The notes: a model not told the origin generated them from the sequence alone. Positions 1 through 7,122 are shown, numbered from the stretch's first letter. The stretch is 14,183 nt of DNA from JAOUEA01 sp040511595 (GCA_040511595.1 JBEVGU010000121.1:1-14183), one strand, 5' to 3'. A program made the numbers and translations.

Positions 1-119
1 CCTACCCGGGCCTGCCCGGGCGCTGGCGTGGCATCCCGTACAACTTCGTGAACGGCGGGGCCGGGCTCGAGATCGCCGGCCTGCCTGACGAGGTCCGGGG
101 CTGCCTCGACGGAACGTGA
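1..119 (+). CDS. C-terminal end of an unidentified protein (5' end outside window)
   Basis: An open frame enters the window and stops at TGA 117-119. The visible 38 residues run from YPGLPGRW to a C-terminus reading PDEVRGCLDGT. The Gly/Pro-rich stretch with PYNFVNGGAG looks like folded protein and the codons are GC-rich at position 3, but I do not recognise a family and no catalytic motif is visible. The next gene on this strand starts about 55 bases downstream in the same reading frame, so the two could be co-transcribed. Another possibility is that they are parts of one gene split by the TGA; nothing in the sequence decides this. Confidence 0.45.
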   Translation, partial: YPGLPGRWRGIPYNFVNGGAGLEIAGLPDEVRGCLDGT

Positions 120-173
120 GCCCTCGGTCCTAGGGCCTCGCGGTGGCTGTACCAGCAGCGCCCGTTCTCGGCC

Positions 174-420
174 GTGCTCGGGGACTACGCCTACGAGATC
201 ACCCACGGCGGACCGATGCGCGAGAACCTGATCCTGCTCGCAGGGCTTCTCGGAGCGGTCGCGATCCTCGCGGCGCTGCTGTCGTGGATCGGCGGCACCG
301 CGAACCCCACGTCGGCGATGGCGATGATCCTGGGAGCGTTCGCGATCACCTATCCCGGTGATGGCCTGGCTCGAGGTCGTGGGGATCCCGCTGCAACGCC
401 AGCTGTTCGTCGGTTCCTGA
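174..420 (+). pseudogene. Small two-helix membrane protein with an apparent +1 frameshift
   Basis: From GTG 174 the frame encodes a short polar N-terminus (DYAYEITHGGPMREN), a hydrophobic helix at about residues 18-38 (LILLAGLLGAVAILAALLSW) and a second at about 48-61 (AMAMILGAFAITYP). After the Pro codon CCC at 354-356 this frame turns into Arg/Pro/Ser-rich sequence typical of a wrong frame. The +1 frame then gives a natural continuation of the helix, VMAWLEVVGIPLQRQLFVGS, ending at TGA 418-420, ten bases before the convergent gene. Removing one C from the CCC run would restore an ORF of about 81 codons. Codons before 174 (RWLYQQRPFSA) also look protein-like, but no start codon lies there after the preceding TGA. 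A sequencing or assembly error is the simplest cause; a real mutation or programmed slip at CCC is possible. Function unknown. Confidence 0.4.
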
Positions 421-430
421 GTCACCCGGG

Positions 431-643
431 TCAGGCACCTGCGGGGCCGGATGCTCCCTCGTCCGGGCCGTCGTCATCCCGCTTCCAGAACTCCCACCAG
501 CGCTTGGATCCGCGTGGACGACGAGGGCCGCGCGTGCGAGCGAGCTCGGAGGCGATGTCGCCTCCACGACCGGGGGCTCCGAAGTAACCCTGTCCACCGG
601 CGGGCACGCCGCCGTGCCCCTCCGAGCCTCCGAGCCCGCTCAT
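431..643 (-). CDS. Small protein B with RWWEF motif (70 aa, unknown function)
   Basis: ATG at 641-643 is preceded on the minus strand by AGGAG with a 6-base spacer, and it overlaps the stop of the upstream small gene as ATGA, so translational coupling is likely. The protein has a Gly-rich N-terminal half (GGSEGHGGVPAGGQGYFGAPGRGG, residues 5-28, given here as a run of mostly Gly, Ala and Pro). A basic stretch follows (RTRGPRRPRGSK, 36-47), then RWWEF at 48-52 and an acidic tail with DDDGPDE. There is no signal peptide or membrane helix, and it is probably largely disordered. The motif RG-x2-RWWEF is shared with the gene just upstream. I do not recognise a family. A longer reading from 814 is possible, but it lacks the RBS and would run through the neighbour. 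Confidence 0.6.
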   Translation of the reverse strand: MSGLGGSEGHGGVPAGGQGYFGAPGRGGDIASELARTRGPRRPRGSKRWWEFWKRDDDGPDEGASGPAGA

Positions 644-879
644 GTGTCGCTCCTGTGCCGACGGCGCGCGCGGAACTCCCACCATCGGAACTCGCCGCGC
701 CGATGGGCTGCCGCTCTGGCAGCCTTGGCGAGCGCGGCTTTGCGCACGGCCGGCTTGACCTCCGACGCCGTCTGGACGAATTCCGTCGAAGTCTGCATGT
801 CGGCGCCGGTCCACTGGGTGGAGGACGGGTCGGGGTGACGATCGCGCTCGGGATGCTCCGTCCAGCCGCTTCGGCCCAT
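640..879 (-). CDS. Small protein A with RWWEF motif (79 aa, unknown function)
   Basis: ATG at 877-879 is preceded on the minus strand by GGAAGGA with a 6-base spacer. An in-frame GTG at 906 would add nine residues but has no such site. The N-terminal third is polar and Pro/Asp-rich (residues 7-22). Residues 33-60 form a probable amphipathic basic helix (EFVQTASEVKPAVRKAALAK and on). RWWEF is at 65-69, followed by a very basic tail (RARRRHRS). It starts 31 bases after the acyl-CoA dehydrogenase stop, and its TGA overlaps the next gene's ATG, so the three genes probably form one transcript. Family not recognised. The basic helix plus Trp pair could suit binding to a membrane surface, nucleic acid or partner protein; that is inference. 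Confidence 0.6.
   Translation of the reverse strand: MGRSGWTEHPERDRHPDPSSTQWTGADMQTSTEFVQTASEVKPAVRKAALAKAARAAAHRRGEFRWWEFRARRRHRSDT
650..654 (-). promoter_or_regulatory. RBS for small protein B
   Basis: The minus strand reads AGGAG followed by six bases and ATG (641-643). The site lies inside the end of small gene A. It decides the start of small gene B at 643 rather than a longer upstream reading. Confidence 0.6.
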
Positions 880-885
880 GTCCGT

Positions 886-892
886 TCCTTCC
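886..892 (-). promoter_or_regulatory. RBS for small protein A
   Basis: The minus strand reads GGAAGGA, then six bases, then ATG (877-879). It sits between the acyl-CoA dehydrogenase stop and small gene A and supports starting that gene at 879 rather than at the GTG at 906. Confidence 0.6.
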
Positions 893-910
893 GGGATCAA
901 CGACACGAGC

Positions 911-2101
911 CTACGCCTCGGAGGGCCACCCCGTGTACAGATCCGTGCCCCGTTTCCTGAGCTCGTTCCCGATCACGACCCGCTGGATCTCGCTGGTGCC
1001 TTCCCAGATCCGATCGACGCGGAGCTCCCGGGACATGCGCTCGACCGGCTGCTCGCGCATATACCCGCGGCCGCCGAAGATCTGCACCGCCCTGTCGATC
1101 ACCCGCCCGGCGGTCTCGCTGCACACGAGCTTCACGGCGCTCGCCATCGCGTGTGTCTGCTTGCGGCCGGCGTCGCCGCGCGCGGCGTCCCAGCAGACCC
1201 GGTAGAGCAGCGACTTCGCGGCCATGATCTCTGCGGCCATGTCGGCGAGCATGAACTCGATCGCCTGGAACTCGACGATCGGCCGGCCGAACTGTCGTCG
1301 TTCCTGCGCGAACGCGAGCGAGAGCTCGAGCGCGCGAGCGCTCGCGCCCATCGTGCGCGCGCCGATCATGATGCGCTCCTCCACGAACCAGTCCTTCGTG
1401 AGCTCGAAGCCCTCGCCGACCTCGCCGAGCACACGGTCGTCGCCGACGCGCACACCCTCGAACGCGTAGATCGGGTGCTCGAACACGAACGTGTGCGTGT
1501 ACTTCGGGGTGCGTACGAGCCGGACGCCAGGCAGGTCCTTGTCGACCAGGAAAACGGTGGCCTTCGCCGGATCGCCGTCGACGTGGGCGTGCACGAGGAA
1601 GAAGTCCGCAACGTCGCCGCTCGTCACGTGCCACTTCTCGCCGTCGAGCACCCAGTCGCTGCCCTCGCGCCGAGCGGTAGTGGCCACCGCCGTGACGTCG
1701 GAGCCCGCCCCCTCCTCGGTGATCGCGTAGGCATCGCGGCGGTCTCCGCGGATCGCCGGTCGGAGGAACCGCTCCTTCTGCGCCTCGGTGCCTCGGGCGA
1801 GCGGGATCGAGGGGCGCCAGGGGATGTCCCAGAGCGCGCCCGTCGTGCGACCCCACTGCTCCTCGATCAGCATCTGCCGGAACGTGTCGTAGCCTTGCCC
1901 GCCGTCGTCGGTGGAATGGTTGATGCCGTGGAAGCCCCACTCGAGCACGGATCGCTTGGCTCGTGCATGGCTGTCGGGGGAGAGGCCGTCGTTCTCCTCG
2001 CACTCGTCCTCGAGCGGCATCAACACGTGCTCGGTGAACTCGCGAGCCTTCTGCTGCACGGCTCGGTCGTCGGCGGGGAGCCGCAGGTCCACGTCGTTCA
2101 C
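911..2101 (-). CDS. Acyl-CoA dehydrogenase (FAD-dependent)
   Basis: Oxidises an acyl-CoA to the trans-2-enoyl-CoA, passing electrons to ETF, in fatty-acid or branched-chain acyl-CoA catabolism in the cytoplasm. The 396 residues match the family's usual length. Visible signatures are AITEEGAGSD (126-135, FAD/acyl-binding loop), RRQFGRPI (268-275), QIFGGRGYMRE (340-350) and IWEGTSEIQR (365-374), where Glu367 aligns with the catalytic base of short/medium-chain enzymes. The acyl chain specificity cannot be read from the sequence. The GTG at 2101 directly abuts a GAGGA, which is too close; the GTG at residue 4 (position 2092) would have a 9-base spacer and may be the real start. It is first in a probable operon with the two RWWEF small genes, and divergent from the amidohydrolase across 61 bases. 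Confidence 0.95.
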   Translation of the reverse strand: MNDVDLRLPADDRAVQQKAREFTEHVLMPLEDECEENDGLSPDSHARAKRSVLEWGFHGINHSTDDGGQGYDTFRQMLIEEQWGRTTGALWDIPWRPSIPLARGTEAQKERFLRPAIRGDRRDAYAITEEGAGSDVTAVATTARREGSDWVLDGEKWHVTSGDVADFFLVHAHVDGDPAKATVFLVDKDLPGVRLVRTPKYTHTFVFEHPIYAFEGVRVGDDRVLGEVGEGFELTKDWFVEERIMIGARTMGASARALELSLAFAQERRQFGRPIVEFQAIEFMLADMAAEIMAAKSLLYRVCWDAARGDAGRKQTHAMASAVKLVCSETAGRVIDRAVQIFGGRGYMREQPVERMSRELRVDRIWEGTSEIQRVVIGNELRKRGTDLYTGWPSEA

Positions 2102-2114
2102 TCCTCGTGGAGGG

Positions 2115-2134
2115 TAGGGTTCGGCGCGAGTCTA
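2115..2134. promoter_or_regulatory. Possible divergent promoter pair
   Basis: The 61-base gap between the divergent acyl-CoA dehydrogenase and amidohydrolase genes holds a TANNNT box on each strand: TAGGGT at 2115-2120 (plus) and TAGACT at 2129-2134 (minus). The -35 regions would fall within the opposite gene or gap and are not convincing. The call rests on position and the hexamers only. If correct, the two operons share control DNA. Confidence 0.25.
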
Positions 2135-2146
2135 GGTCGCCACGGC

Positions 2147-2153
2147 GAGGAGG
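2147..2153 (+). promoter_or_regulatory. RBS for the amidohydrolase
   Basis: GAGGAGG lies nine bases before GTG 2163. A nearer GTG at 2155 is out of frame, so this site supports the start at 2163. Confidence 0.6.
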
Positions 2154-2162
2154 CGTGAACCG

Positions 2163-3392
2163 GTGGGCAGGACGGTGTTCCGCGGCGGGGTGGTCTTCGA
2201 CGGCACGGGTGCCGCACCGGCCGAAGCGGACCTCGTGATCGAGGGCGGCCGCGTCGTCGAGGTGGGGTCCGGCCTCGACGGCGACGAAGAGATCGACTGC
2301 TCGGGTCGTGCGCTGTTGCCGGGCCTGTTCGATTGCCACGTGCATGTCGCGTTCCGCTACGAGGACTTCGACGAGTACGCGCGCATGCAGGAGCCGTTCT
2401 CGCTGGCCTTCTTCCGCATGGCCGAGAACCTGCGGAGGACGCTCGCGCTCGGCATCACCACGGTGCGCGATGCCTCGGGCGCCGACGCGGGCCTGCGGGC
2501 CGCCGTCGAGGAGGGCGTGCTCGCCGGCCCGCGGATGCAGATCTCGGTGACGATGCTCTCGATGACCGGTGGCCACAACGATCCGTGGCTGCCGAGCGGT
2601 GCGCAGAGCATCTTCGGGGTGGAGTACCCGGGCATGCCCTCGGGCGTCTGCGACGGGGTCGACGGCGTGAGCGCCAAGGTGCGCGAGGTGATCCGCGCGG
2701 GCGCGGACGTGATCAAGATCGCCTCGAGCGGCGGCTTCCTCTCGCCCGCTGACGACCCGATGGAGCCGAACTACTCGCAGGCCGAGGTCGACGCGATCGT
2801 GCGATCCGCCGCCGATCTCGGCGCCTGGGTGATGTCGCACGCCCACGGGCCGGAGGGCATCAAACGCGCCGTCCGCGCCGGCGTTCGATCGATCGACCAC
2901 GGGACCTACCTCGACGAAGAGGCCGCGGCGATGATGGTCGAGCGCGGCGCCTGGCTCGTGCCGACGCTCACCGCGGGCGACACCACCGATGCGCTCGCGA
3001 ACGACGAGAAGGTGCCGTCGGCCGTCCGTGAGAAGCTCCGGGGCCTCGGGCGTCCCGAGCTCGGCGCCTTCCGTCTCGCCTGCGAGGCGGGGGTGAAGGT
3101 CGCGATGGGCACCGACTGCCCGGTCGCCCCCCACGGCACCAACCTGAACGAGCTGCGCCACATGTCAGCGAACGGCTTGACGCCCGCCCAGGCGCTCGTG
3201 GCGGCCACGTCGAGCGCGGCGGAGCTGATGGGCCTCCGGGACGAGCTCGGCAGCCTCGAATCCGGCAGGCGGGCCGACGTGGTCGTGGTCGAGGGCGACC
3301 CGCTCGAGTTCGATGACGTCGAGCGCCGCATCGAGCAGGTGTGGAAGGACGGCGTCCAGGTCGTGCCGTTCGCGACCGCCGTCGCTCGGTAG
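2163..3392 (+). CDS. Metal-dependent amidohydrolase (prolidase / imidazolonepropionase-like)
   Basis: A 409-aa cytoplasmic hydrolase of the amidohydrolase superfamily, in the group that includes Xaa-Pro dipeptidases and imidazolonepropionase-like enzymes. All binuclear-metal ligands are present: His59 and His61 (DCHVHV), Lys185 in VIKIASSGG (the carboxylated bridging Lys), His226 in SHAHG, His246 in SIDHGT and Asp318 in MGTDCPV. The N-terminal beta-sandwich strand (VFDGTGAAPAEADLVIEGGR) and C-terminal return (GSLESGRRADVVVVEGDPL) are typical. Related enzymes cleave acylated amino acids or Xaa-Pro-type dipeptides; the exact substrate is unknown. GTG start with GAGGAGG nine bases upstream. The transporter begins six bases after the stop, so the pair probably forms an operon in which substrate or product is moved across the membrane. 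Confidence 0.92.
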   Translation: MGRTVFRGGVVFDGTGAAPAEADLVIEGGRVVEVGSGLDGDEEIDCSGRALLPGLFDCHVHVAFRYEDFDEYARMQEPFSLAFFRMAENLRRTLALGITTVRDASGADAGLRAAVEEGVLAGPRMQISVTMLSMTGGHNDPWLPSGAQSIFGVEYPGMPSGVCDGVDGVSAKVREVIRAGADVIKIASSGGFLSPADDPMEPNYSQAEVDAIVRSAADLGAWVMSHAHGPEGIKRAVRAGVRSIDHGTYLDEEAAAMMVERGAWLVPTLTAGDTTDALANDEKVPSAVREKLRGLGRPELGAFRLACEAGVKVAMGTDCPVAPHGTNLNELRHMSANGLTPAQALVAATSSAAELMGLRDELGSLESGRRADVVVVEGDPLEFDDVERRIEQVWKDGVQVVPFATAVAR

Positions 3393-3398
3393 CCCTGC

Positions 3399-4250
3399 GT
3401 GCTTCCGTTCGGACTCGCCCTGGCCTCGGGGCTCACCTGGGGATCGGCCGACTTCGTCGGCGGCCTGATGTCGCGGCGCCTGCCAACGGCGGTCGTCATG
3501 GTCGTGAGCCAGGGGGTCGGGCTGATCCTCACGACGGTGCTCGTGATCGCGCTCGGCGAGCCTCGTCCCGAGGCACGCTTCCTGCTGGCTGGAGCGCTCG
3601 GCGGCCTCGCGGCCGCGATCGGACTCGCCTCGCTCTACCGGGGGCTCGCGGTCGGCCGCATGAGCATCGTCGCGCCGACCGCCTCGCTCTCCGGCGCCGT
3701 GCCCGTGATCGTCGGGTTCCTCCAGGGGGAACGGCCGACGCCCCTTCAGCTGGCCGGCATGGCGATCGCCGGGGCCGGGGTGCTGCTCGCGGTGCGTACG
3801 CCGGAGCCGCCGGGCGAGACGGCACCCGGCGGCGCCGGGACGCGCGGCATCGGGCTGGCGCTGCTGGCGGCGTTGTTCCTGGGACTCTTCGTCACTTCCC
3901 TCGACGTCGCCGGCGAGGCGAGCCCCCTGTGGGCATCGTTGACGGTCAGGGTCGTCTCCGTGCCGCTGTTCGTCGTCGCTGCCGTCGCGACCGCGAGGCA
4001 CGCACGGCGACCGACCGGTCGACAGGTCGGGATCCTCGCCGGCGTCGGTGCCCTCGACAACGGGGCGAACGTGATGTTCGCCTTCGCGGCCCGGGAGGGA
4101 TTGCTCACCCTCGTCTCGGTGCTCGGCTCGCTCTACCCGGTCGCGACCGTGCTGCTCGCTCGCTGGTTCCTGCACGAGCGGCTCGCTCGGTGGCAGGTCG
4201 CCGGCGTGGTCGCCGCGTTCGTCGGCGTCGGGCTGATCGCGGCCGGCTGA
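3399..4250 (+). CDS. EamA/DMT-family transporter (10 TM)
   Basis: A 283-aa inner-membrane protein with two tandem EamA repeats (about residues 1-133 and 150-283), five hydrophobic segments each, joined by a Pro/Gly-rich loop (TPEPPGETAPGG). The first helix carries the typical LTWGSADF, and the second repeat ends with LARWFLHERLARWQVAGVV, the usual EamA ending. Members export or import amino acids, amines or other metabolites; the substrate is not readable. GTG 3399 lies six bases after the amidohydrolase stop with no clear RBS, so translation is probably coupled to that gene. It converges on the amine oxidase with only 14 bases between and no visible terminator. Confidence 0.88.
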   Translation: MLPFGLALASGLTWGSADFVGGLMSRRLPTAVVMVVSQGVGLILTTVLVIALGEPRPEARFLLAGALGGLAAAIGLASLYRGLAVGRMSIVAPTASLSGAVPVIVGFLQGERPTPLQLAGMAIAGAGVLLAVRTPEPPGETAPGGAGTRGIGLALLAALFLGLFVTSLDVAGEASPLWASLTVRVVSVPLFVVAAVATARHARRPTGRQVGILAGVGALDNGANVMFAFAAREGLLTLVSVLGSLYPVATVLLARWFLHERLARWQVAGVVAAFVGVGLIAAG

Positions 4251-4264
4251 CGCTGGCGCGGACG

Positions 4265-5599
4265 TTAGGTCGGCATGGCGAGCACGTCGGCGGCCGCCTC
4301 ATGGCCGGTCCGCACGGCGCCCTCGATCCACCCGGCGCCCACGCCGGCCACGTCGGACCCGGCGAACGCGACCCGGCCCATGGGAGCGGTGCGGCTGCGA
4401 GGCGGATCGTCGTACCAGCCGGGGCGGGGAGCGAACCAGGTGCTCTTCGAATAGGGGTCGGTCACCCAGTCATGGCTGCCGACCGCCGTCACGTTCGCCT
4501 CGGGCAGGAAGGTTCGGATCGCCCGCTCCACGGCGTCACGGTCATCGGGGCGCAGCGTGCGCGTGCCCGAGAACCCCGTGACGAGCCGGCCGCCGGGCAC
4601 CTCCCGCCCGCCGATGATGGCCTGCAGCTGGCCGGGCCAGCCGAGGCCGACGAAGTTCGCCGGCACGCCGCCGGCGATCGCGAGCACCTTGGTGGACGCG
4701 CCGCCGTGACCGGCCACCGCGGCGTGATGTTTGGCCTCGTCCAAAGGCGGATCGAACTCCACGTCGACCCAGACGTGCAGGGGGAGGGCCACCACGGCGG
4801 CCGCTGCTCGGACCTCGCCACCACCGGCGATGTCGGCGCTCACCCCGTCGTCGCTCGCTCGCACCCGGACGACCGGGGTCGAGAGCCGGATGTCGGCGCC
4901 GGCATCGGCCGCGATCGCGGCCGCGAGGCTGCCGGTGCCGGCGGCGAAGCTCTCACCGGAGTCCTCCAGCACCTCATGCAATCGGTATCCGCCCTCCACG
5001 GCGTCGAGCAGCATGCCGAGCATGGAGAGATGCGACGGGTCGCCGCCTCCCATCGCCGCCGTGAAGGCCCGGAGGAAGCAGGCCTCTTCGGCCGAGGCTG
5101 CGGTGTCGTCCAGCCAGGTCGAGACCGGGACGTCGAGGTCGGCCACCTGTGCCAGGTCTCGACGGTCGCCGACCGAGGCATCGTGGCTTGTTTCGGGCGC
5201 GGCGACGCCGCCGTCGATCGCCGCGGCGACCCGGGCCATCGCGACCTCGAGCTTGCCGTCGGGTGCGGTGACCAGCTCGGTGATGCGGCTCGAGGCGTCG
5301 TCACCTCTGCGGAGCACCCCGTCGGCCAGCCACGCGAGATCGGCCGTCCGTGTGGGCGGGTTCATCTCGATGCCGTAGCGACGGATCTCGCCCGCGAGCG
5401 CCGTCTGCGCCTCGAGGAAGACCCAGGCGGCTCCGTACTCGGCCATGACACCGGTTCCGAGCACCTCGCGGTACCACGTGCGTCCGCCCAGGCGGGTGCG
5501 GGCCTCGAGCAGCGCGACCGATCGCCCGGCTTCCCGCAGGTCGCGGGCTGCCACCAGACCGGCGAACCCTCCCCCGATCACGACGACGTCGGTATCCAT
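4265..5599 (-). CDS. Flavin monoamine oxidase family protein
   Basis: A 444-aa FAD enzyme that should oxidise an amine to an aldehyde with release of ammonia and hydrogen peroxide. The N-terminal Rossmann motif is VVVIGGGFAGLVAARDL (5-21), Glu32 ends the second strand (LLEARTRLGGR), and YGAAWVF (55-61) is typical of the family. The C-terminal half has SHDWVTDPYSKSTW, then WFAPRPGW and GRVAFAGSDVAGVGAGWIEG, the FAD/substrate region. There is no Cys in a position resembling the SGGC flavin attachment of eukaryotic MAO, so FAD is probably non-covalent. Substrate unknown; bacterial relatives include putrescine and tyramine oxidases. There is no RBS before ATG 5599, but a TAAGCT box lies six bases upstream, suggesting a leaderless mRNA. 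It is divergent from the amidase gene. Confidence 0.9.
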   Translation of the reverse strand: MDTDVVVIGGGFAGLVAARDLREAGRSVALLEARTRLGGRTWYREVLGTGVMAEYGAAWVFLEAQTALAGEIRRYGIEMNPPTRTADLAWLADGVLRRGDDASSRITELVTAPDGKLEVAMARVAAAIDGGVAAPETSHDASVGDRRDLAQVADLDVPVSTWLDDTAASAEEACFLRAFTAAMGGGDPSHLSMLGMLLDAVEGGYRLHEVLEDSGESFAAGTGSLAAAIAADAGADIRLSTPVVRVRASDDGVSADIAGGGEVRAAAAVVALPLHVWVDVEFDPPLDEAKHHAAVAGHGGASTKVLAIAGGVPANFVGLGWPGQLQAIIGGREVPGGRLVTGFSGTRTLRPDDRDAVERAIRTFLPEANVTAVGSHDWVTDPYSKSTWFAPRPGWYDDPPRSRTAPMGRVAFAGSDVAGVGAGWIEGAVRTGHEAAADVLAMPT

Positions 5600-5605
5600 G
5601 GCGGA

Positions 5606-5611
5606 AGCTTA
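5606..5611 (-). promoter_or_regulatory. -10 box of a probable leaderless promoter (amine oxidase)
   Basis: The minus strand reads TAAGCT, six bases, then ATG (5597-5599). That spacing puts transcription start at or next to the A of the ATG, and no Shine-Dalgarno sequence is present. The -35 region is weak (TTCCGC, 18-base spacer). Confidence 0.45.
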
Positions 5612-5661
5612 CGGGTCACGCGGAGGAGGGCGGAACCTGCGTTGCCCACTGCCGAGCCCCG

Positions 5662-5667
5662 TACAGT
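5662..5667 (+). promoter_or_regulatory. -10 box of a probable leaderless promoter (amidase)
   Basis: TACAGT is followed by eight bases and then ATG 5676. No Shine-Dalgarno sequence lies between. A TTGCCC at 5642-5647 would give a spacer of only 14 bases, so the -35 is uncertain. The site also supports starting the amidase at 5676 rather than further upstream inside the divergent gene. Confidence 0.45.
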
Positions 5668-5675
5668 GTCGAAGC

Positions 5676-7061
5676 ATGTCGTTCGTCGCGCTGGCCGCCG
5701 CCGTTCGATATGTAACGGTGACGGCCGGGGCCATGGTGGCCGAGTCGATCGCGCGCATCGAGCGACTCGACGGGCCGATCGACGCGGTCGTCCGCACGCG
5801 ACGCGAGGGAGCGTTCGCCGATGCGGCGGCCGTCGACGCGAGGATCGACTCGGGGGAGGCGGTTGGCCCGCTCGCAGGGCTCCCGCTGCTCGTGAAGGAC
5901 AACGAGGATGCGGCCGGCCTGCCCACGACGTTCGGGTCGCTGTTGCGTGCAGACGCCCCGCCGGCAGAACGCGACTGCGAGGCCGTGGCTCGGCTTCGGG
6001 CGGCCGGCGCGATCGTCGTGGGCAAGACGAACCTGCCGGAGTTCGCGTTCGAAGGGTTCACGTCGAACCGGCTGTTCGGCGAGACCCGGAACCCGTGGGC
6101 GCCGGGCTGGTCGCCGGGAGGGTCGAGCGGCGGAAGCGCCGCGGCGCTCACGGCGGGGATGGCCGCGATCGCGACCGGCACCGACGGCGGGGGGTCGATC
6201 CGCATCCCTGCCGCCTTCTGTGGGCTCGTCGGGTTGAAGCCGAGCGGCGGCGTGATCGGGCGCGATCCGACGCCGTCGTGGATCGACCTGTCGACCAAGG
6301 GTCCGCTCGCGACGAGCGTCGAGGACACCTCGCTGCTGTTCGGGGTCTTGCGTGGGCCGGTCCCGGGTGATCCCACGGCCCTACCCTCCTGGTCGCCGAG
6401 GACCGACGCCTGGCCGGCCCGCGTCCTGGCCACGTCACGCATGGTCGACTACGGGCCGCTGCCGGGCTCGATAGCGATGCTCTTCGACGACGCCCTGGCG
6501 TCGCTCGAGGCGGCGACCGGGCTCGCGGTCGAACCGGTCGCGCCGCCGTTCCCCGAGCAGATGGACGACGACTGGTTCACCACGGTCGCGGTCGAGGAGC
6601 TCACGTGGATCGGACGGGCCACCGTGAGCGAGCGAGCCGACGATATGACGACGCACCTCCGAGAGTCACTGGCGATCGCGGCGACGATCACCGCCGACGA
6701 GTACCTGGCCGCACGGCGCCGACGGTTCGCGTTCACCCGGACGCTCGACGAGATGCTGGGAGCCGACACGGTGGTCGTCTCGCCGACGATGTGCGTGGAG
6801 GGATTCCGCCCCGATGGAAGCGCCGCGCACGACGACGTCGGCGGGACCTCCGCCTCGGCCTACAACACCCAGGCCGCGAACATCACCGGGCATCCCGCCC
6901 TCTCCGTGCCGGCCGGCGTCTCACCCAACGGCGTGCCGTTCGGCATCCAGATCACCGGGCCCCGGTTCGCCGACGATCTCGTGCTCGCCGTCGGGGCCGC
7001 ATGGGAAGCGGCGCGGCCCTGGCCACGGACGGCGCCGGGGTTCATGCCCTTCGGCGAGTGA
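5676..7061 (+). CDS. Amidase (amidase-signature family)
   Basis: A 461-aa cytoplasmic hydrolase that cleaves an amide to acid plus ammonia or amine. The Ser-cisSer-Lys triad is complete: Lys74 in LPLLVKDN, Ser150 in SPGGSSGGSAAA and Ser174 in GTDGGGSIRIPAAFCGLVGL. KTNLPEFAF and the ARIERLDGPIDAVV helix are also typical. ATG 5676 is chosen because family-like sequence begins just after it and a -10 box lies eight bases upstream; the frame stays open back to 5445, but that part is Arg/Ser/Pro-rich antisense of the amine oxidase. Close relatives include 6-aminohexanoate-cyclic-dimer hydrolase-like amidases and GatA. GatA itself is unlikely because no gatB or gatC is adjacent. Substrate unknown. 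It is divergent from the amine oxidase and convergent with the DAO-type oxidoreductase. Confidence 0.92.
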   Translation: MSFVALAAAVRYVTVTAGAMVAESIARIERLDGPIDAVVRTRREGAFADAAAVDARIDSGEAVGPLAGLPLLVKDNEDAAGLPTTFGSLLRADAPPAERDCEAVARLRAAGAIVVGKTNLPEFAFEGFTSNRLFGETRNPWAPGWSPGGSSGGSAAALTAGMAAIATGTDGGGSIRIPAAFCGLVGLKPSGGVIGRDPTPSWIDLSTKGPLATSVEDTSLLFGVLRGPVPGDPTALPSWSPRTDAWPARVLATSRMVDYGPLPGSIAMLFDDALASLEAATGLAVEPVAPPFPEQMDDDWFTTVAVEELTWIGRATVSERADDMTTHLRESLAIAATITADEYLAARRRRFAFTRTLDEMLGADTVVVSPTMCVEGFRPDGSAAHDDVGGTSASAYNTQAANITGHPALSVPAGVSPNGVPFGIQITGPRFADDLVLAVGAAWEAARPWPRTAPGFMPFGE

Positions 7062-7122
7062 TCCGGGAGGCCGTCGCGGAGCTGGGTGCGCTCGCGCTCG
7101 CGGCCCGATGAGCGGCATCATC

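Noticed and set aside
897..3161. 754-codon minus-strand open frame over the dehydrogenase and amidohydrolase
   Set aside because: Low-complexity Arg/Ala/His composition, with no motif. It is a shadow of the two genes with intact catalytic motifs.
5445..5675. Longer amidase start at 5445
   Set aside because: The extra 77 codons are Arg/Ser/Pro-rich and lie antisense to the amine oxidase N-terminus. Family-like sequence and the -10 box support ATG 5676.
3341..6370. Very long plus-strand open frame (about 1009 codons) crossing three genes
   Set aside because: The translation is Arg/Gly/Ala/His-rich with no domain. It runs out of frame or antisense through well-supported amidohydrolase, transporter, amine oxidase and amidase genes. 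Long spurious frames are expected at this GC content.
7062..7122. Terminator between the convergent amidase and DAO-type genes
   Set aside because: The 61-base gap has GC-rich repeats (CGCTCGCGCTCGCGG) but no stem long enough to call.
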